NCBI GenBank assembly: GCA_017433375.1
Contig: JAFRHG010000014.1
Coordinates: 80,716 to 144,715 of the forward strand
Source of the DNA: Bacillota bacterium
GTDB taxonomy: Bacteria > Bacillota > Clostridia > Peptostreptococcales > Anaerovoracaceae
Direction of reading: 5' to 3'
DNA: 64,000 bases
The notes beneath the pieces were generated by a model. It saw only the letters and a list, made by a program, of their open reading frames with translations. It was not told the DNA's origin and did not search any database. The translations under genes were made by a program, and so were the position numbers. Positions 33,235 through 42,292 of the stretch are shown one piece after another (the stretch's first letter is position 1; each line of letters begins with the position of its first letter).

Positions 33235-33263
33235 GGCACGGGCCAGTCCCGTGCCATTTTTAT
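33235..33263 (+). terminator. Terminator after the lysozyme-like gene
   Basis: GGCACGGG-CCAGT-CCCGTGCC with an 8-bp perfect stem followed by ATTTTTAT. It separates the lysozyme-like gene from the histidine operon. Confidence 0.9.
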
Positions 33264-33278
33264 AGGCCAGTTTTTCCT

Positions 33279-33316
33279 CATTACTTCTTGACGTTAACGT
33301 AATGAAGTGTTAGCAT
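33279..33316 (+). promoter_or_regulatory. Promoter of the histidine operon with inverted repeats
   Basis: -35 TTGACG (33288-33293), 17-bp spacer, -10 TAGCAT (33311-33316). A perfect palindrome ACGTTAACGT (33291-33300) overlaps the -35, inside a wider CATTAC-N14-GTAATG repeat (33279-33304). These could be an operator. No T-box or histidine leader peptide is seen. Confidence 0.6.
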
Positions 33317-33358
33317 AGGGACAAGTGCGGAAAACCAGAGAAAGGTGGAACACCATTT

Positions 33359-34561
33359 ATGACCAATCCCGTCACCCAACTGCAGAGAAACGAGCAGATG
33401 ATCTTCGACCTGCGGGCCATGTACGCCGACTACGGCTACGCTCCCTTCCGGATCCGGAAGTTTGAGGAGTACGAGCTCTACGTGAAGAACAAGGACTTCA
33501 TCGACTCGGCCAACATCATCACCTTCACCGACACCAACGGCAAGCTGATGGCCCTGAAGCCGGACGTGACCCTGAGCGTGGTGAAGAACAGCCGGGATGT
33601 GCCCGGCCAGGTCCAGAAGGTCTACTACAACGAAAACATCTACCGGGTCTCCCGGCGCAGCCACATGTTCGAGGAACTGATGCAGGTCGGCATCGAGTGC
33701 ATCGGGGACATCGACGACTACAACATCCACGAGGTCCTCATGCTGGCGGCCATGACCCTTCAGTACGTCTCCCCCGAGGGAGTGCTGGTGGTGTCGGACC
33801 TGGACATCCTGTCCCGGATCATGGACCACTACTGGGTGCCCGCCGACGTCCAGGAAGAGCTGATCGCCTGCCTGGGGGAAAAGAATATCCACACCCTCCG
33901 CCGGATCTGCCGGGAGAGCGAGATCGACGAGATCTGCGCCGATCTTCTGGCCCGCATGGCCCGGATATACGGCCGCCCGGAAAAGGTGCTGGCCGAACTG
34001 GAGGAACTGATCCGGGAAGCGGAGGCGAAGGAGGAGGCTCCGGAGGATGGGGAAGAAGCGTCCCCGGAGGGAGGGGAGGAAGCGCCCCTGTCCCTGCAGG
34101 TGAAGGAGGTGACCGATCACCTGCGCCAGCTGCTGGACGCCTTCGTTGACGAGGAGGTGCGGGACATGATCCGCATCGATTTCTCCGTGGTCAGCGATGT
34201 GAACTATTATAACGGCATCGTCTTCAACGGCTTCGTGGAGGGCCTGCCGGACTGCGTCATTTCCGGCGGCCAGTATGACCGGCTCATGCAGAAGATGAAG
34301 CGGAAGTCCGGGGCCATCGGCTTCGGCGTATACATGGACCGGCTGGAGCGGTATCTGGCCACGGGCAGCGATTACGATATCGACATCCTGCTCCTCTACG
34401 ATGAGAAGGAGGATATGATCACGGTAAAGAGAAGGGTGGAGGAACTGGTGGTCAAAGGCAACCGGGTCCTGGCCCAGCGTGCCGTGCCGAAAAAACTGGT
34501 TTACCGGAAACTCATGCAGGTGAAAGACGGGGAGGTGACGGAAATTGGATCAGATGATTAA
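33359..34561 (+). CDS. hisZ: ATP phosphoribosyltransferase regulatory subunit HisZ
   Basis: 400 residues, a paralogue of histidyl-tRNA synthetase that lacks charging activity and is needed by the short form of HisG. Landmarks: DLRAMYADYGYAPFRIRKFEEYELY, MALKPDVTLSVVKN (class II synthetase motif 2 area) and YYNGIVFNGFVEGLPDCVISGGQYDRLM. An acidic insertion near bases 34018-34095 (EAPEDGEEASPEGGEEAP) is unusual. AAAGGTGG precedes the ATG. First gene of the his operon; its end overlaps hisG by 17 bases. Confidence 0.95.
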   Translation: MTNPVTQLQRNEQMIFDLRAMYADYGYAPFRIRKFEEYELYVKNKDFIDSANIITFTDTNGKLMALKPDVTLSVVKNSRDVPGQVQKVYYNENIYRVSRRSHMFEELMQVGIECIGDIDDYNIHEVLMLAAMTLQYVSPEGVLVVSDLDILSRIMDHYWVPADVQEELIACLGEKNIHTLRRICRESEIDEICADLLARMARIYGRPEKVLAELEELIREAEAKEEAPEDGEEASPEGGEEAPLSLQVKEVTDHLRQLLDAFVDEEVRDMIRIDFSVVSDVNYYNGIVFNGFVEGLPDCVISGGQYDRLMQKMKRKSGAIGFGVYMDRLERYLATGSDYDIDILLLYDEKEDMITVKRRVEELVVKGNRVLAQRAVPKKLVYRKLMQVKDGEVTEIGSDD

Positions 34562-35225
34562 CATCGCCCTCCCTAAGGGAAGACTGGGGGACCAGGTTTA
34601 CGACATGTTTGAGGAGGCGGGATTCGACTGCCCCGCCATCCGGGAGAAGAGCCGGAAACTGGTTTTTGAAAACCGGGAGGCCGGCGTGCGCTTCTTCTGG
34701 GTCAAGCCGGTGGACGTGGCTATCTACGTGGAGAGAGGCGCGGCGGACGTGGGCGTCGTCGGCCGGGACATCATCCTGGAGACGGAGCCGGACGTCTACG
34801 AGCTTCTGGATCTGGGCGTCGGCCTTTGCCGCATGGCCGTGGCCGCGCCGGCGGGCTTTCGGGACACCCAATCCAGGACCCTGCGGGTGGCCACCAAGTT
34901 TTCCAACATCGCCCGCAGCTATTACGCCTCCATGGACCGGGATATCGACATCATCCACCTGAACGGATCCATCGAGCTTGCGCCCATCATGGGCCTTTCC
35001 GATGTGATCGTGGATATCGTGGAGACGGGCAACACCCTCCGGGCCAACAAGCTGGAGATCGTGGAATTCTTCGCCTCCATCAGCGCCCGGCTCATTGCCA
35101 ACAAGTCCGCCTTCCGGTTCAAGTACGAGGGCATCGATGCCATCACCCAGGGCCTGTCGGAGATCGTGGGCGCCCGGGCGGAGGAGGACTGGATGAAAGA
35201 GCCGGAAGGGGAGGAACAGTCATGA
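34545..35225 (+). CDS. hisG: ATP phosphoribosyltransferase catalytic subunit, short form
   Basis: First step of histidine synthesis: joins ATP and PRPP. 226 residues, the short form lacking the C-terminal regulatory domain, matching the presence of hisZ. Landmarks: INIALPKGRLGDQVYDMFEEAG, VGVVGRDIILE and the PRPP loop DVIVDIVETGNTLRAN. The TTG start is supported by GGAGG 9 bases upstream; an ATG three codons later is possible. Stop and hisC start overlap as ATGA. Confidence 0.97.
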   Translation: MDQMINIALPKGRLGDQVYDMFEEAGFDCPAIREKSRKLVFENREAGVRFFWVKPVDVAIYVERGAADVGVVGRDIILETEPDVYELLDLGVGLCRMAVAAPAGFRDTQSRTLRVATKFSNIARSYYASMDRDIDIIHLNGSIELAPIMGLSDVIVDIVETGNTLRANKLEIVEFFASISARLIANKSAFRFKYEGIDAITQGLSEIVGARAEEDWMKEPEGEEQS

Positions 35226-36295
35226 GCCGGTTTTTCAGCGACAAATATACGGACCTTGAGGCCTATACCCCCGGGGAGCAGCCCCGGGATATGCAGTACG
35301 TGAAACTGAACACCAACGAGTCGCCCTTCCCGCCGCCCCGGCGCGCTGTGGACCGGGCAGCGGAGGCGGCGAAGAGGATGCATTTGTACTGCGACCCAGA
35401 CTGCACCGCCCTGACGAAGGCGGCGGCGGAGTATTTCGGCGTGGGCAGGGAGCAGGTCCTGATGACCAACGGGTCCGATGAGATCCTGCACTTCGCCTTC
35501 ATGGCCTTCTGCGATGACGCATGCCCGGCCATCTTTCCGGACATCACCTACGGATTTTATCCCGTCTTCGCCGATCTGGAACTGATACCCGTGCGCAGGA
35601 TCCCCCTGCGGGAGGATTTCACCGTGGACCCGGCGCTCTACATGGAGAACAAGGGCACGATATTCCTGGCCAATCCCAACGCCAACACGGGGATCGCCCT
35701 CTCCCGGAAGGAGATCGGGGAGATCCTGGACGCCAATCCCGACCACGTGGTGGTCATCGACGAGGCCTACGGGGACTTCGGCGCGGAGAGCGTCATCCCC
35801 CTGACGAAGAGCCGGGACAATCTGCTGGTGACCCGGACCTTTTCCAAGGGCTGGTCCATGGCCGGCGCCCGGCTGGGCGTGGGCATCGGCAGCCCGGGAC
35901 TGATGGCGGATCTGAATACGGTGAAGTATTCCACCGATCCATATAACGTGAACTCCATGACCCAGGCGGCGGGGATCGGCGCCCTGGAGGCAGCGGAGGA
36001 GATCCGGGAAAACTGCGCCCGTATCGTGGAGAACCGTCGCTGGACGTGGGAGCAGCTTTCCCGGCGGGGATTCACCCTGACCGATTCGGCGGCCAACTTC
36101 GTCTTCGCCCGCCACGAAAAGCGGAGAGGGCAGGAACTCTATGAGGGGCTGAAGGAACGGGGCGTTCTGGTCCGCCACTTCAGCGCCAAGCGGATCAGCG
36201 ACTACATCCGGATCACCATCGGAAGCCGGGAGCAGATGGAGCGGCTGATGAGGGAACTGGACGGCCTGCTGGCGGAAGAGCCGGCGGCGGAATAG
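35222..36295 (+). CDS. hisC: Histidinol-phosphate aminotransferase
   Basis: 357 residues, PLP enzyme converting imidazole-acetol phosphate to histidinol phosphate. Landmarks: VKLNTNESPFPPP at the N-terminus, MTNGSDEILHFAF, IFLANPNANTGIAL, VVIDEAYGDFG and the PLP-lysine motif RTFSKGWSMAGARLGVGIG. The open frame extends upstream through hisG but the ATG at 35222, overlapping the hisG stop, has GGAGGAA upstream and gives the normal N-terminus. hisD, usually between hisG and hisC, is absent. Confidence 0.97.
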   Translation: MSRFFSDKYTDLEAYTPGEQPRDMQYVKLNTNESPFPPPRRAVDRAAEAAKRMHLYCDPDCTALTKAAAEYFGVGREQVLMTNGSDEILHFAFMAFCDDACPAIFPDITYGFYPVFADLELIPVRRIPLREDFTVDPALYMENKGTIFLANPNANTGIALSRKEIGEILDANPDHVVVIDEAYGDFGAESVIPLTKSRDNLLVTRTFSKGWSMAGARLGVGIGSPGLMADLNTVKYSTDPYNVNSMTQAAGIGALEAAEEIRENCARIVENRRWTWEQLSRRGFTLTDSAANFVFARHEKRRGQELYEGLKERGVLVRHFSAKRISDYIRITIGSREQMERLMRELDGLLAEEPAAE

Positions 36296-36362
36296 GAATA
36301 AAAGAGGCGGCTGCCGCACGGGAGCGGTGAGCGGCATCAATGGATAGCACAGGAGGAGTACC

Positions 36363-36950
36363 ATGAGAACAGCGGAAATCAATCGGAAAACGGCGGAGAC
36401 GGACATCCGCCTGTCCCTGGATCTGGACGGCGCCGGCAAGAGCGCCGTGGATACGGGCGTGGGTTTTCTGGATCATATGCTGACCCTTTTCGCGGCCCAC
36501 GGCCGCTTCGATCTGACGGTCAGCGCCAAAGGCGACACCCAGGTGGACGACCACCACACGGTGGAGGATATCGGCATCGCCCTGGGTCAGGCTTTCGCCC
36601 AGGCCCTGGGGGACAAGGCGGGCATCGTCCGCTACGGGGACACTATCCTTCCCATGGACGAGTCCCTGATCCTGACGGCGGTGGATCTTTCGGGACGGTC
36701 CCATCTGTCCTTTGATCTGGCGCCCCTGTCGGAAAAGGTGGGGACCTTTGACACGGAGCTGGTGAAAGAGTTCTGGCTTGCCTTTGTACGGAACTGTCCC
36801 TGCTCCCTGCACATCCGCAAGCTGGCGGGGCTGAACACCCACCACATCATCGAGGGGGCCTTCAAGTCGGCCGCCCGGACCATGGGGCAGGCCTGCGCCA
36901 TCGATCAGGCGGCGGCGGGCCGGATCCCGTCCACGAAAGGAGTGCTGTAG
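36363..36950 (+). CDS. hisB: Imidazoleglycerol-phosphate dehydratase
   Basis: 195 residues, monofunctional form. It dehydrates imidazoleglycerol phosphate. Metal-binding motifs are clear: GVGFLDHMLTLFAAHGRFDL, the DDHHTVEDIGIALGQA helix and LNTHHIIEGAFKSAARTM. GGAGGAG lies before the ATG. There is a 67-bp gap after hisC and none before hisH. Confidence 0.98.
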   Translation: MRTAEINRKTAETDIRLSLDLDGAGKSAVDTGVGFLDHMLTLFAAHGRFDLTVSAKGDTQVDDHHTVEDIGIALGQAFAQALGDKAGIVRYGDTILPMDESLILTAVDLSGRSHLSFDLAPLSEKVGTFDTELVKEFWLAFVRNCPCSLHIRKLAGLNTHHIIEGAFKSAARTMGQACAIDQAAAGRIPSTKGVL

Positions 36951-37562
36951 ATGTTAGCCCTTATCGATTACGGCGTCGGCAATCTGTTTTCCCTGAAGAG
37001 CTCCCTGGCGTCCATCGGCGAGGAGGTCACCGTCACCTCCGACCGTGAGGAGATCGCGGCGGCGGACCGGCTGATCCTGCCCGGGGTGGGGGCTTTCGGC
37101 GACGCGGCGGCAAAGCTTTCCTCCACGGGTATGGCGGAGGTGGTGCGCAGTGAGGCGGCCCGGGGCAAGCCGGTGATGGGCATCTGCCTGGGCATGCAGC
37201 TTCTGCTGGAGAAGAGCTACGAGTACGGCGAGCACGAGGGGCTGGGATTGATCCCCGGCTCGGTGCGTCCCATCGCCGACGTGATCCCGAAGGATCTGAA
37301 GATTCCCCATATCGGCTGGAACAGGCTGGCCTTCCCCGGGGAAAAGGACCGGCTCTTCCGCTATATTGAGGAAGGGGACCACGTCTATTTCGTCCATTCC
37401 TTCTACGCCACGGAGTGCGGCGAGTCCACCATCGCGGTGACGGACTACGGCGCCCCCCTGACGGCGGCGGTTGGCAAAGGCAACGTTTACGGCTGCCAGT
37501 TCCACCCGGAAAAGAGCGGCGAGGTGGGCCTGTCCATTCTGCGGGCCTTCTGTGAACTGTAG
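36951..37562 (+). CDS. hisH: Imidazole glycerol phosphate synthase glutaminase subunit
   Basis: 203 residues. Supplies ammonia from glutamine to HisF. The class I amidotransferase triad is visible: Cys in GICLGMQLLLEKSYE, His and Glu in GCQFHPEKSGE. It starts LALIDYGVGNLFSLKSSL, the usual HisH N-terminus. The ATG directly follows the hisB stop. Confidence 0.98.
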   Translation: MLALIDYGVGNLFSLKSSLASIGEEVTVTSDREEIAAADRLILPGVGAFGDAAAKLSSTGMAEVVRSEAARGKPVMGICLGMQLLLEKSYEYGEHEGLGLIPGSVRPIADVIPKDLKIPHIGWNRLAFPGEKDRLFRYIEEGDHVYFVHSFYATECGESTIAVTDYGAPLTAAVGKGNVYGCQFHPEKSGEVGLSILRAFCEL

Positions 37563-37575
37563 GAGGGGAGACGAT

Positions 37576-38298
37576 ATGTATATATTTCCGGCCATCGATC
37601 TGTTTGACGGCAAGGCCGTGCGGCTTTATAAGGGCCGCTACGAGGACATGACCATATACAGCGAGGATCCGCCGGCCATCGGCGGGGAGTTCGCCGCCTG
37701 CGGCGCCCGCCACATCCACCTGGTGGATCTGGAGGGGGCGAAGAGCGGGCAGACGCCCAACTTCGACACCGTCTGCCGGATCAAAGAGCGCAGCGGGCTG
37801 TTCTGCGAGATCGGCGGCGGCATCCGCAGCATGGAGGTGGTGAACCGCTACCTGGACGCCGGGCTGGACCGGGTGATCCTGGGCACGGCGGCGGTTACGG
37901 ACCCGGAGTTTCTCCAGGAAGCCGTGGCGGCCTGGGGAGAGAAGATCGCCGTGGGCGTGGATATCCGGGACGGTTTCGTGGCCATCCGGGGATGGACCCA
38001 GAAGTCGGAGCTGGAGGCCATGGCCTTCTGCCGGCGCATGGAGGAGATCGGGGTGAAGACACTGATCGTCACCGACATCTCCCGGGACGGCGCCATGAAG
38101 GGCACCAACCGGTCCCTGTACGAGGAGCTGGCCAGGTCCTTTGACCTGCAGATCACCGCCTCGGGCGGAGTGTCCGATCTGGAGGATGTGCGGGCCCTGG
38201 CAGCGATGGATCTTTACGGAGCCATCATCGGCAAGGCGTATTACATCGGTGCCATCGACCTTAAGGAGGCCGTGGCGATCGGCGGAAGACAGGAGTAA
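37576..38298 (+). CDS. hisA: ProFAR isomerase HisA
   Basis: 240 residues, a TIM barrel that opens the ribose of ProFAR. Landmarks: YIFPAIDLFDGKAVRLYKGRYED with catalytic Asp, IGGGIRSMEVVNRYLDAG with a phosphate loop, and VTDISRDGAMKGTNRSL. The ATG at 37576 has AGGAGGGG upstream; the open frame extends earlier without a start signal. Confidence 0.97.
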   Translation: MYIFPAIDLFDGKAVRLYKGRYEDMTIYSEDPPAIGGEFAACGARHIHLVDLEGAKSGQTPNFDTVCRIKERSGLFCEIGGGIRSMEVVNRYLDAGLDRVILGTAAVTDPEFLQEAVAAWGEKIAVGVDIRDGFVAIRGWTQKSELEAMAFCRRMEEIGVKTLIVTDISRDGAMKGTNRSLYEELARSFDLQITASGGVSDLEDVRALAAMDLYGAIIGKAYYIGAIDLKEAVAIGGRQE

Positions 38299-38324
38299 CA
38301 ACAGGAGCGACAGGAGCAATACCC

Positions 38325-39101
38325 ATGATTACCAAACGCATCATTCCCTGCCTGGACGTAAAGGACGGCCGGGTGGTCAAGGGAGTCAACTTCAAGGATC
38401 TGAACGACGTTTCCTCGCCGGTGGAGCTGGCCCGGTTCTATTCCGGCTGCGGCGCCGACGAGTTGGTCTTTTACGACATCACCGCTTCGGTGGAGGGGCG
38501 GAAGCTGTTCACGGACATCCTCTGTGAGACGGCGGCTTCCGTATTCATCCCCCTGACCGTGGGCGGCGGCATCAACACCGTAGAGGATTTCGACCGGGTG
38601 CTCAAGTGCGGCGCGGACAAGGTCAGCGTCAACTCCGGCGCCATCCGCAACCCCGGGCTCATCGATGAGGCGGCGAAACTCTACGGCGACCAGTGCGTCG
38701 TCCTGTCGGCGGACATCGCCCGGGTGGACGGGCAGTTCCAGGTCTTCGCCCGGGGCGGCCGGGAGAACACGGGGATGGAAGCCATCTCCTGGATCAAAGA
38801 GTGCGTGGAACGGGGCGCGGGAGAGATCGTGGTCAACTCCATCGACACCGACGGGGTGAAGAAGGGCTTTGACATCGAGATGCTCCGGGCGGTCTGCGAC
38901 GCGGTCCGGGTGCCGGTCATCGCCTCCGGCGGCGCCGGCTGCCTGGAGGATTTCCTGGATCTTTTCGATCAGGTGCCGGACATCGACGCGGGGCTGGCGG
39001 CCTCCGTATTCCACTTCGGAGAGGTCAGCATCGCCGAACTGAAGGAGAGGATGATCGAACACGGCATTCCCGCCCGGCCGGGAAGAGAAGCGGAGGAATA
39101 A
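38325..39101 (+). CDS. hisF: Imidazole glycerol phosphate synthase cyclase subunit
   Basis: 258 residues. With HisH it forms imidazoleglycerol phosphate and AICAR. The start [23 protein letters not shown] carries the catalytic Asp; the second is in [41 protein letters not shown] and [13 protein letters not shown] are the phosphate loops. It ends one base before the hisIE start. Confidence 0.98.
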   Translation: MITKRIIPCLDVKDGRVVKGVNFKDLNDVSSPVELARFYSGCGADELVFYDITASVEGRKLFTDILCETAASVFIPLTVGGGINTVEDFDRVLKCGADKVSVNSGAIRNPGLIDEAAKLYGDQCVVLSADIARVDGQFQVFARGGRENTGMEAISWIKECVERGAGEIVVNSIDTDGVKKGFDIEMLRAVCDAVRVPVIASGGAGCLEDFLDLFDQVPDIDAGLAASVFHFGEVSIAELKERMIEHGIPARPGREAEE

Positions 39102-39102
39102 C

Positions 39103-39762
39103 ATGATCAACATAGACGAACTGAAATTTGATGAGAAGGGACTGATCCCCGCCATCGTCGTGGACGCCGTGACGAAGCGTGTGCTGACCCTTGCCTATAT
39201 GAACCGGGAGAGCCTGGAGATCTCCATGGAGAAGGAGCTGACCTGCTTCTGGAGCCGGTCCCGGCAGGAACTGTGGCTCAAAGGGGAGACCAGCGGCAAC
39301 TACCAGCACATCGTTTCCATCACCGCAGACTGCGACCGGGATGCGCTGGTGGTCATGGTGGAGCCCGACGGGCCCGCCTGCCATCTGGGCACGGACTCCT
39401 GCTTCGAATACCCTCTCTATCAGAGCGAAGAGCGCCATGAGTTTTCCCTTCAGGGTCTGGTGGACCTCATCGAGGACCGCCGGGACCATCCCAAGGAGGG
39501 GTCATATACCAACTATCTTTTTGACAAGGGCATGGACAAGATCCTCAAGAAGGTGGGGGAGGAATCCACAGAGGTCATCATCGCGGCCAAGGATGAGGAT
39601 AAGGCGGAGACCATCTATGAGGTGGCGGACCTGGCCTACCACGTTCTGGTCATGATGATCCAGGCGGGCATTTCCCTGGAGGACATCCATCGGGAACTGG
39701 CCTCCCGCCACGTGATCGACCACAAGGTGAAGCAGGAAAAGATGACCGCCGGGACGGAGTGA
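39103..39762 (+). CDS. hisIE: Bifunctional phosphoribosyl-AMP cyclohydrolase/PR-ATP pyrophosphatase
   Basis: 219 residues, a HisI-HisE fusion for the second and third steps. The HisI part (1-115) has [21 protein letters not shown] and [16 protein letters not shown] with metal-binding residues. The HisE part (about 125-210) has [20 protein letters not shown] and [20 protein letters not shown] precedes the ATG. Confidence 0.97.
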   Translation: MINIDELKFDEKGLIPAIVVDAVTKRVLTLAYMNRESLEISMEKELTCFWSRSRQELWLKGETSGNYQHIVSITADCDRDALVVMVEPDGPACHLGTDSCFEYPLYQSEERHEFSLQGLVDLIEDRRDHPKEGSYTNYLFDKGMDKILKKVGEESTEVIIAAKDEDKAETIYEVADLAYHVLVMMIQAGISLEDIHRELASRHVIDHKVKQEKMTAGTE

Positions 39763-39765
39763 GCC

Positions 39766-40599
39766 ATGATCAGCTGCGATTATCATATGCATACGACCTG
39801 GTGCGACGGCAGCGCTTCCGCCGAGGACATGGTGAGGGCGGCCATCGCCCGCGGCATGACCGAGATCGGTTTTTCCGGTCACAGCCATACGGCCTTTGAC
39901 GAAAGCTACTGCATGAGTCCGGCCGAAACGGAAAACTACCGGCAGGAGCTTCTCGCCCTGCGGAAAAAGTACGACGGACAGATCTCCATCCGCATCGGCC
40001 TGGAGATGGATTATTATTCCGACGCCGATCCGGCGGGCTTCGATTACCTGATTGGATCGGTGCACTACGTCCGTGCCCTGGCCGGAACCTGTTCGGCCCG
40101 GCCCGATCCGGCGGGCGTTTTGCGGGACGGGAACCGGGTCTATGTTCCCGTGGATGAAACGCCGCAGCTGCAGAGGGAAGCGGTGGAACGCTACTTCGGC
40201 AGGGACTGGATCGCCTTTGCGGAATGTTACTTCGACACCGTCGGCGGCGCGGCGGAAAAGACGGGCTGCGACATCATCGGCCACTTCGACCTCATCACCA
40301 AATTCAACGAGGGGGGCGTCCTCTTCGATGAGGAGGATCCCCGTTACCGGGCGGCCTGGATGAAAGCGGCCGACCGGGCCCTCGCCTCGGGCGCCCTGTT
40401 TGAGATCAACACGGGCGCCATGGCCAAAGGCTACCGGAGCGCGCCCTATCCGGCGGCACCTATACGGGAGTACATCCGAAGCCGGGGCGGCCGGTTCATC
40501 CTGTCCAGCGACAGCCACCGCACCGACAGCCTCTGCCACGCCTTCGACCAGTTTGAAGAGGAGGCGGCGGTAACCAGGCTGCCCCTTAAGCAGTGGTAA
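39766..40599 (+). CDS. hisK: Histidinol-phosphatase, PHP family
   Basis: 277 residues. The PHP metal site begins ISCDYHMHTTWCDGSASAEDMV, continues at GFSGHSHTAFDE and ends FILSSDSHRTDSLC. It removes phosphate from histidinol phosphate, as HisJ/HisK of Bacillus does, so the pathway here does not need the bifunctional HisB. It starts 3 bases after hisIE and is probably the last gene of the operon. Confidence 0.92.
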   Translation: MISCDYHMHTTWCDGSASAEDMVRAAIARGMTEIGFSGHSHTAFDESYCMSPAETENYRQELLALRKKYDGQISIRIGLEMDYYSDADPAGFDYLIGSVHYVRALAGTCSARPDPAGVLRDGNRVYVPVDETPQLQREAVERYFGRDWIAFAECYFDTVGGAAEKTGCDIIGHFDLITKFNEGGVLFDEEDPRYRAAWMKAADRALASGALFEINTGAMAKGYRSAPYPAAPIREYIRSRGGRFILSSDSHRTDSLCHAFDQFEEEAAVTRLPLKQW

Positions 40600-40654
40600 G
40601 CCCCGGCGGCACCCCGCCGCCAGAGAGGGCAGACCCCCGATCCGGAGAGTGACC

Positions 40655-42109
40655 ATGCAACTGACCATCGACCGATCATCCCCCAATCCCATTTACGCGC
40701 AGATCTGCGATCAGCTGCGCCGGCTCATCCTGTCCGGCGAGCTGACCGACGGGTATCTTCTGCCCTCGGAGCGGAAGCTGGCGGCGGAGCTGGGCGTGCA
40801 CCGGAACACGGTCACCCGCTCCTACATGGAACTGAAGAGCGAGGGGCTGATCGATGCCCGGCAGGGCATGGGCTACCGGGTGCAGAGCGAAGGCCCCCTG
40901 AGCAGCATGAAGAAAAAGCCGGTCCACTGGGAAGCCCTGATCGAGGACCGGTACATGGATATCCGCAGTCCCTTCGACGAGCTCTACCACATGTCTTATG
41001 AGGAGGGCCTGATCCCCTTCGGCGGCGGCGTGGCCGCCCGGGAACCCTATCCGGCGGAGGAGATCGCCGACTGCTTTGAGCGGATCCTGAAGAGCTCCGC
41101 GGACCGTCCGTATTTCCACACGCCCTATCAGGGGGACCTTGCCCTGCGGGAGCAGATCGCCGCCTACCTGGAGGAGCGGGGCATCCGGGTGCGGCCGGCC
41201 AACCTGCAGATCTTTGCCGAGAGCAACCAGACCATGGACTTCCTGAACAGCCTGCTCCTTTCACCGGGGGATGTGGTCATCGCGCCGGAAGCCATGTCGG
41301 CGGACGTGTTCCGCTCCATTCAGCTTTCCGGCGGGAAGCTTTGCACCGTCCCCATGGATAAGGAGGGGATGATCTGCGATCATCTGGAAGGGATCATCGA
41401 AAAAAGCAGGCCCCGGTACATCTATGTGGATTCCAGTTTCAATAATCCCACAGGGGCGATCCTGTCCGTGAAGCGGCGGCAGAAACTTCTGGAACTGTCC
41501 TACCGTTACCGGGTCCCCATTCTGGAGGAGGACGAGGGATCCGAGCTTTACTACGGCGAACGTCCCATGCCCTCCATCCGTTCCATGGACCCGGGCAGCA
41601 ACGTGCTCTATCTGAATTCCTTTTCCCTTCTCCTGCGGCCGGGGCTGGGCATCAGTTTCGTGGCGGCGGAGCGGGAGATCATCGAGCGGCTGCACAACAT
41701 GGTTTCCGTCCGGCTGGCGGCCCTGGACTGGGCGCCCCAGATGATCACCCTGGATTATATGCAGACCGGCAAGTTCACCGCACGCCTGGAGGAGTTCCGC
41801 CAGGTCTGCCGCAAGAAGAGGGACCGGATGTATGTCCACCTGCAGCGGCTCACGGAACGCTTCGGCATCCGTGCGGACCTGCCGGAGGGCGGGGTTTACT
41901 TCTGGGTCCGGCTGCCCGCGGGGATGGACGCCGGACGGCTCCTCATCGAGGCGCAGAAGGAGGGGGTTACTTTCATCCCCGGCAATCTCTTCTATCCCGA
42001 CAGGAAGGGCGGCGCCGACCACATCCGCCTCAACTTTTCCTATCCGTCCATCGCCCAGATCAATGAGGGCATGTCCATGCTGGAAAAGGCAATGGAGCGC
42101 CTGGCCTGA
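40655..42109 (+). CDS. MocR-type regulator: GntR helix-turn-helix fused to aminotransferase
   Basis: 484 residues. The N-terminal GntR domain reads PIYAQICDQLRRLILSGELTDGYLLPSERKLAAELGVHRNTVTRSYMELKSEGLI. From about residue 90 a class I aminotransferase fold follows, with DSSFNNPTGAILS and NSFSLLLRPGLGISFV, where the PLP lysine expected in SFSK-type motifs is replaced (SFSLLLRPG), so PLP binding may be altered. MocR proteins regulate vitamin B6 or amino-acid metabolism genes. It lies after hisK and before the arc genes, so either could be a target. The ATG at 40655 has GGAGAG upstream. Confidence 0.88.
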   Translation: MQLTIDRSSPNPIYAQICDQLRRLILSGELTDGYLLPSERKLAAELGVHRNTVTRSYMELKSEGLIDARQGMGYRVQSEGPLSSMKKKPVHWEALIEDRYMDIRSPFDELYHMSYEEGLIPFGGGVAAREPYPAEEIADCFERILKSSADRPYFHTPYQGDLALREQIAAYLEERGIRVRPANLQIFAESNQTMDFLNSLLLSPGDVVIAPEAMSADVFRSIQLSGGKLCTVPMDKEGMICDHLEGIIEKSRPRYIYVDSSFNNPTGAILSVKRRQKLLELSYRYRVPILEEDEGSELYYGERPMPSIRSMDPGSNVLYLNSFSLLLRPGLGISFVAAEREIIERLHNMVSVRLAALDWAPQMITLDYMQTGKFTARLEEFRQVCRKKRDRMYVHLQRLTERFGIRADLPEGGVYFWVRLPAGMDAGRLLIEAQKEGVTFIPGNLFYPDRKGGADHIRLNFSYPSIAQINEGMSMLEKAMERLA

Positions 42110-42292
42110 CCGTCCGGGCGGCGTTGCTTTTGCCCCTGGGACGGCGTTGCTTTTGCGTCCGCGGCGAAATTGCAATTTTTTTCCAAAGGCAACTGGCACA
42201 TTAAAAAAGAAAACGACTGGCACTTTCGGTTGGGGATATGGTATAGTATCCTTTAGCCAAGGTGTTTTTCATTGTACGAAAGGAGCAAAATT
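42110..42292 (+). promoter_or_regulatory. Upstream region of the arc operon
   Basis: Holds a likely -10 TATAGT (42242-42247) with poor -35 TGGCAC 18 bp upstream. Two direct repeats are present: GGCGTTGCTTTTGC at about 42119 and 42143, and ACTGGCAC at 42192 and 42216. An AAAGGCAA octamer lies at 42185. No ArgR-type box was recognised. Regulation of the arc genes may act through these repeats. Confidence 0.45.

Noticed and set aside
33335-33358. T-box-like sequence AAAGGTGGAACACC before hisZ
   Set aside because: No specifier hairpin or terminator/antiterminator pair precedes it; it works simply as a ribosome-binding site.
42216-42238. Sigma-54 promoter (TGGCAC with TTGG) before the arc operon
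   Set aside because: The second element is shifted by one base and lacks the required GC; a sigma-A -10 (TATAGT) fits better.
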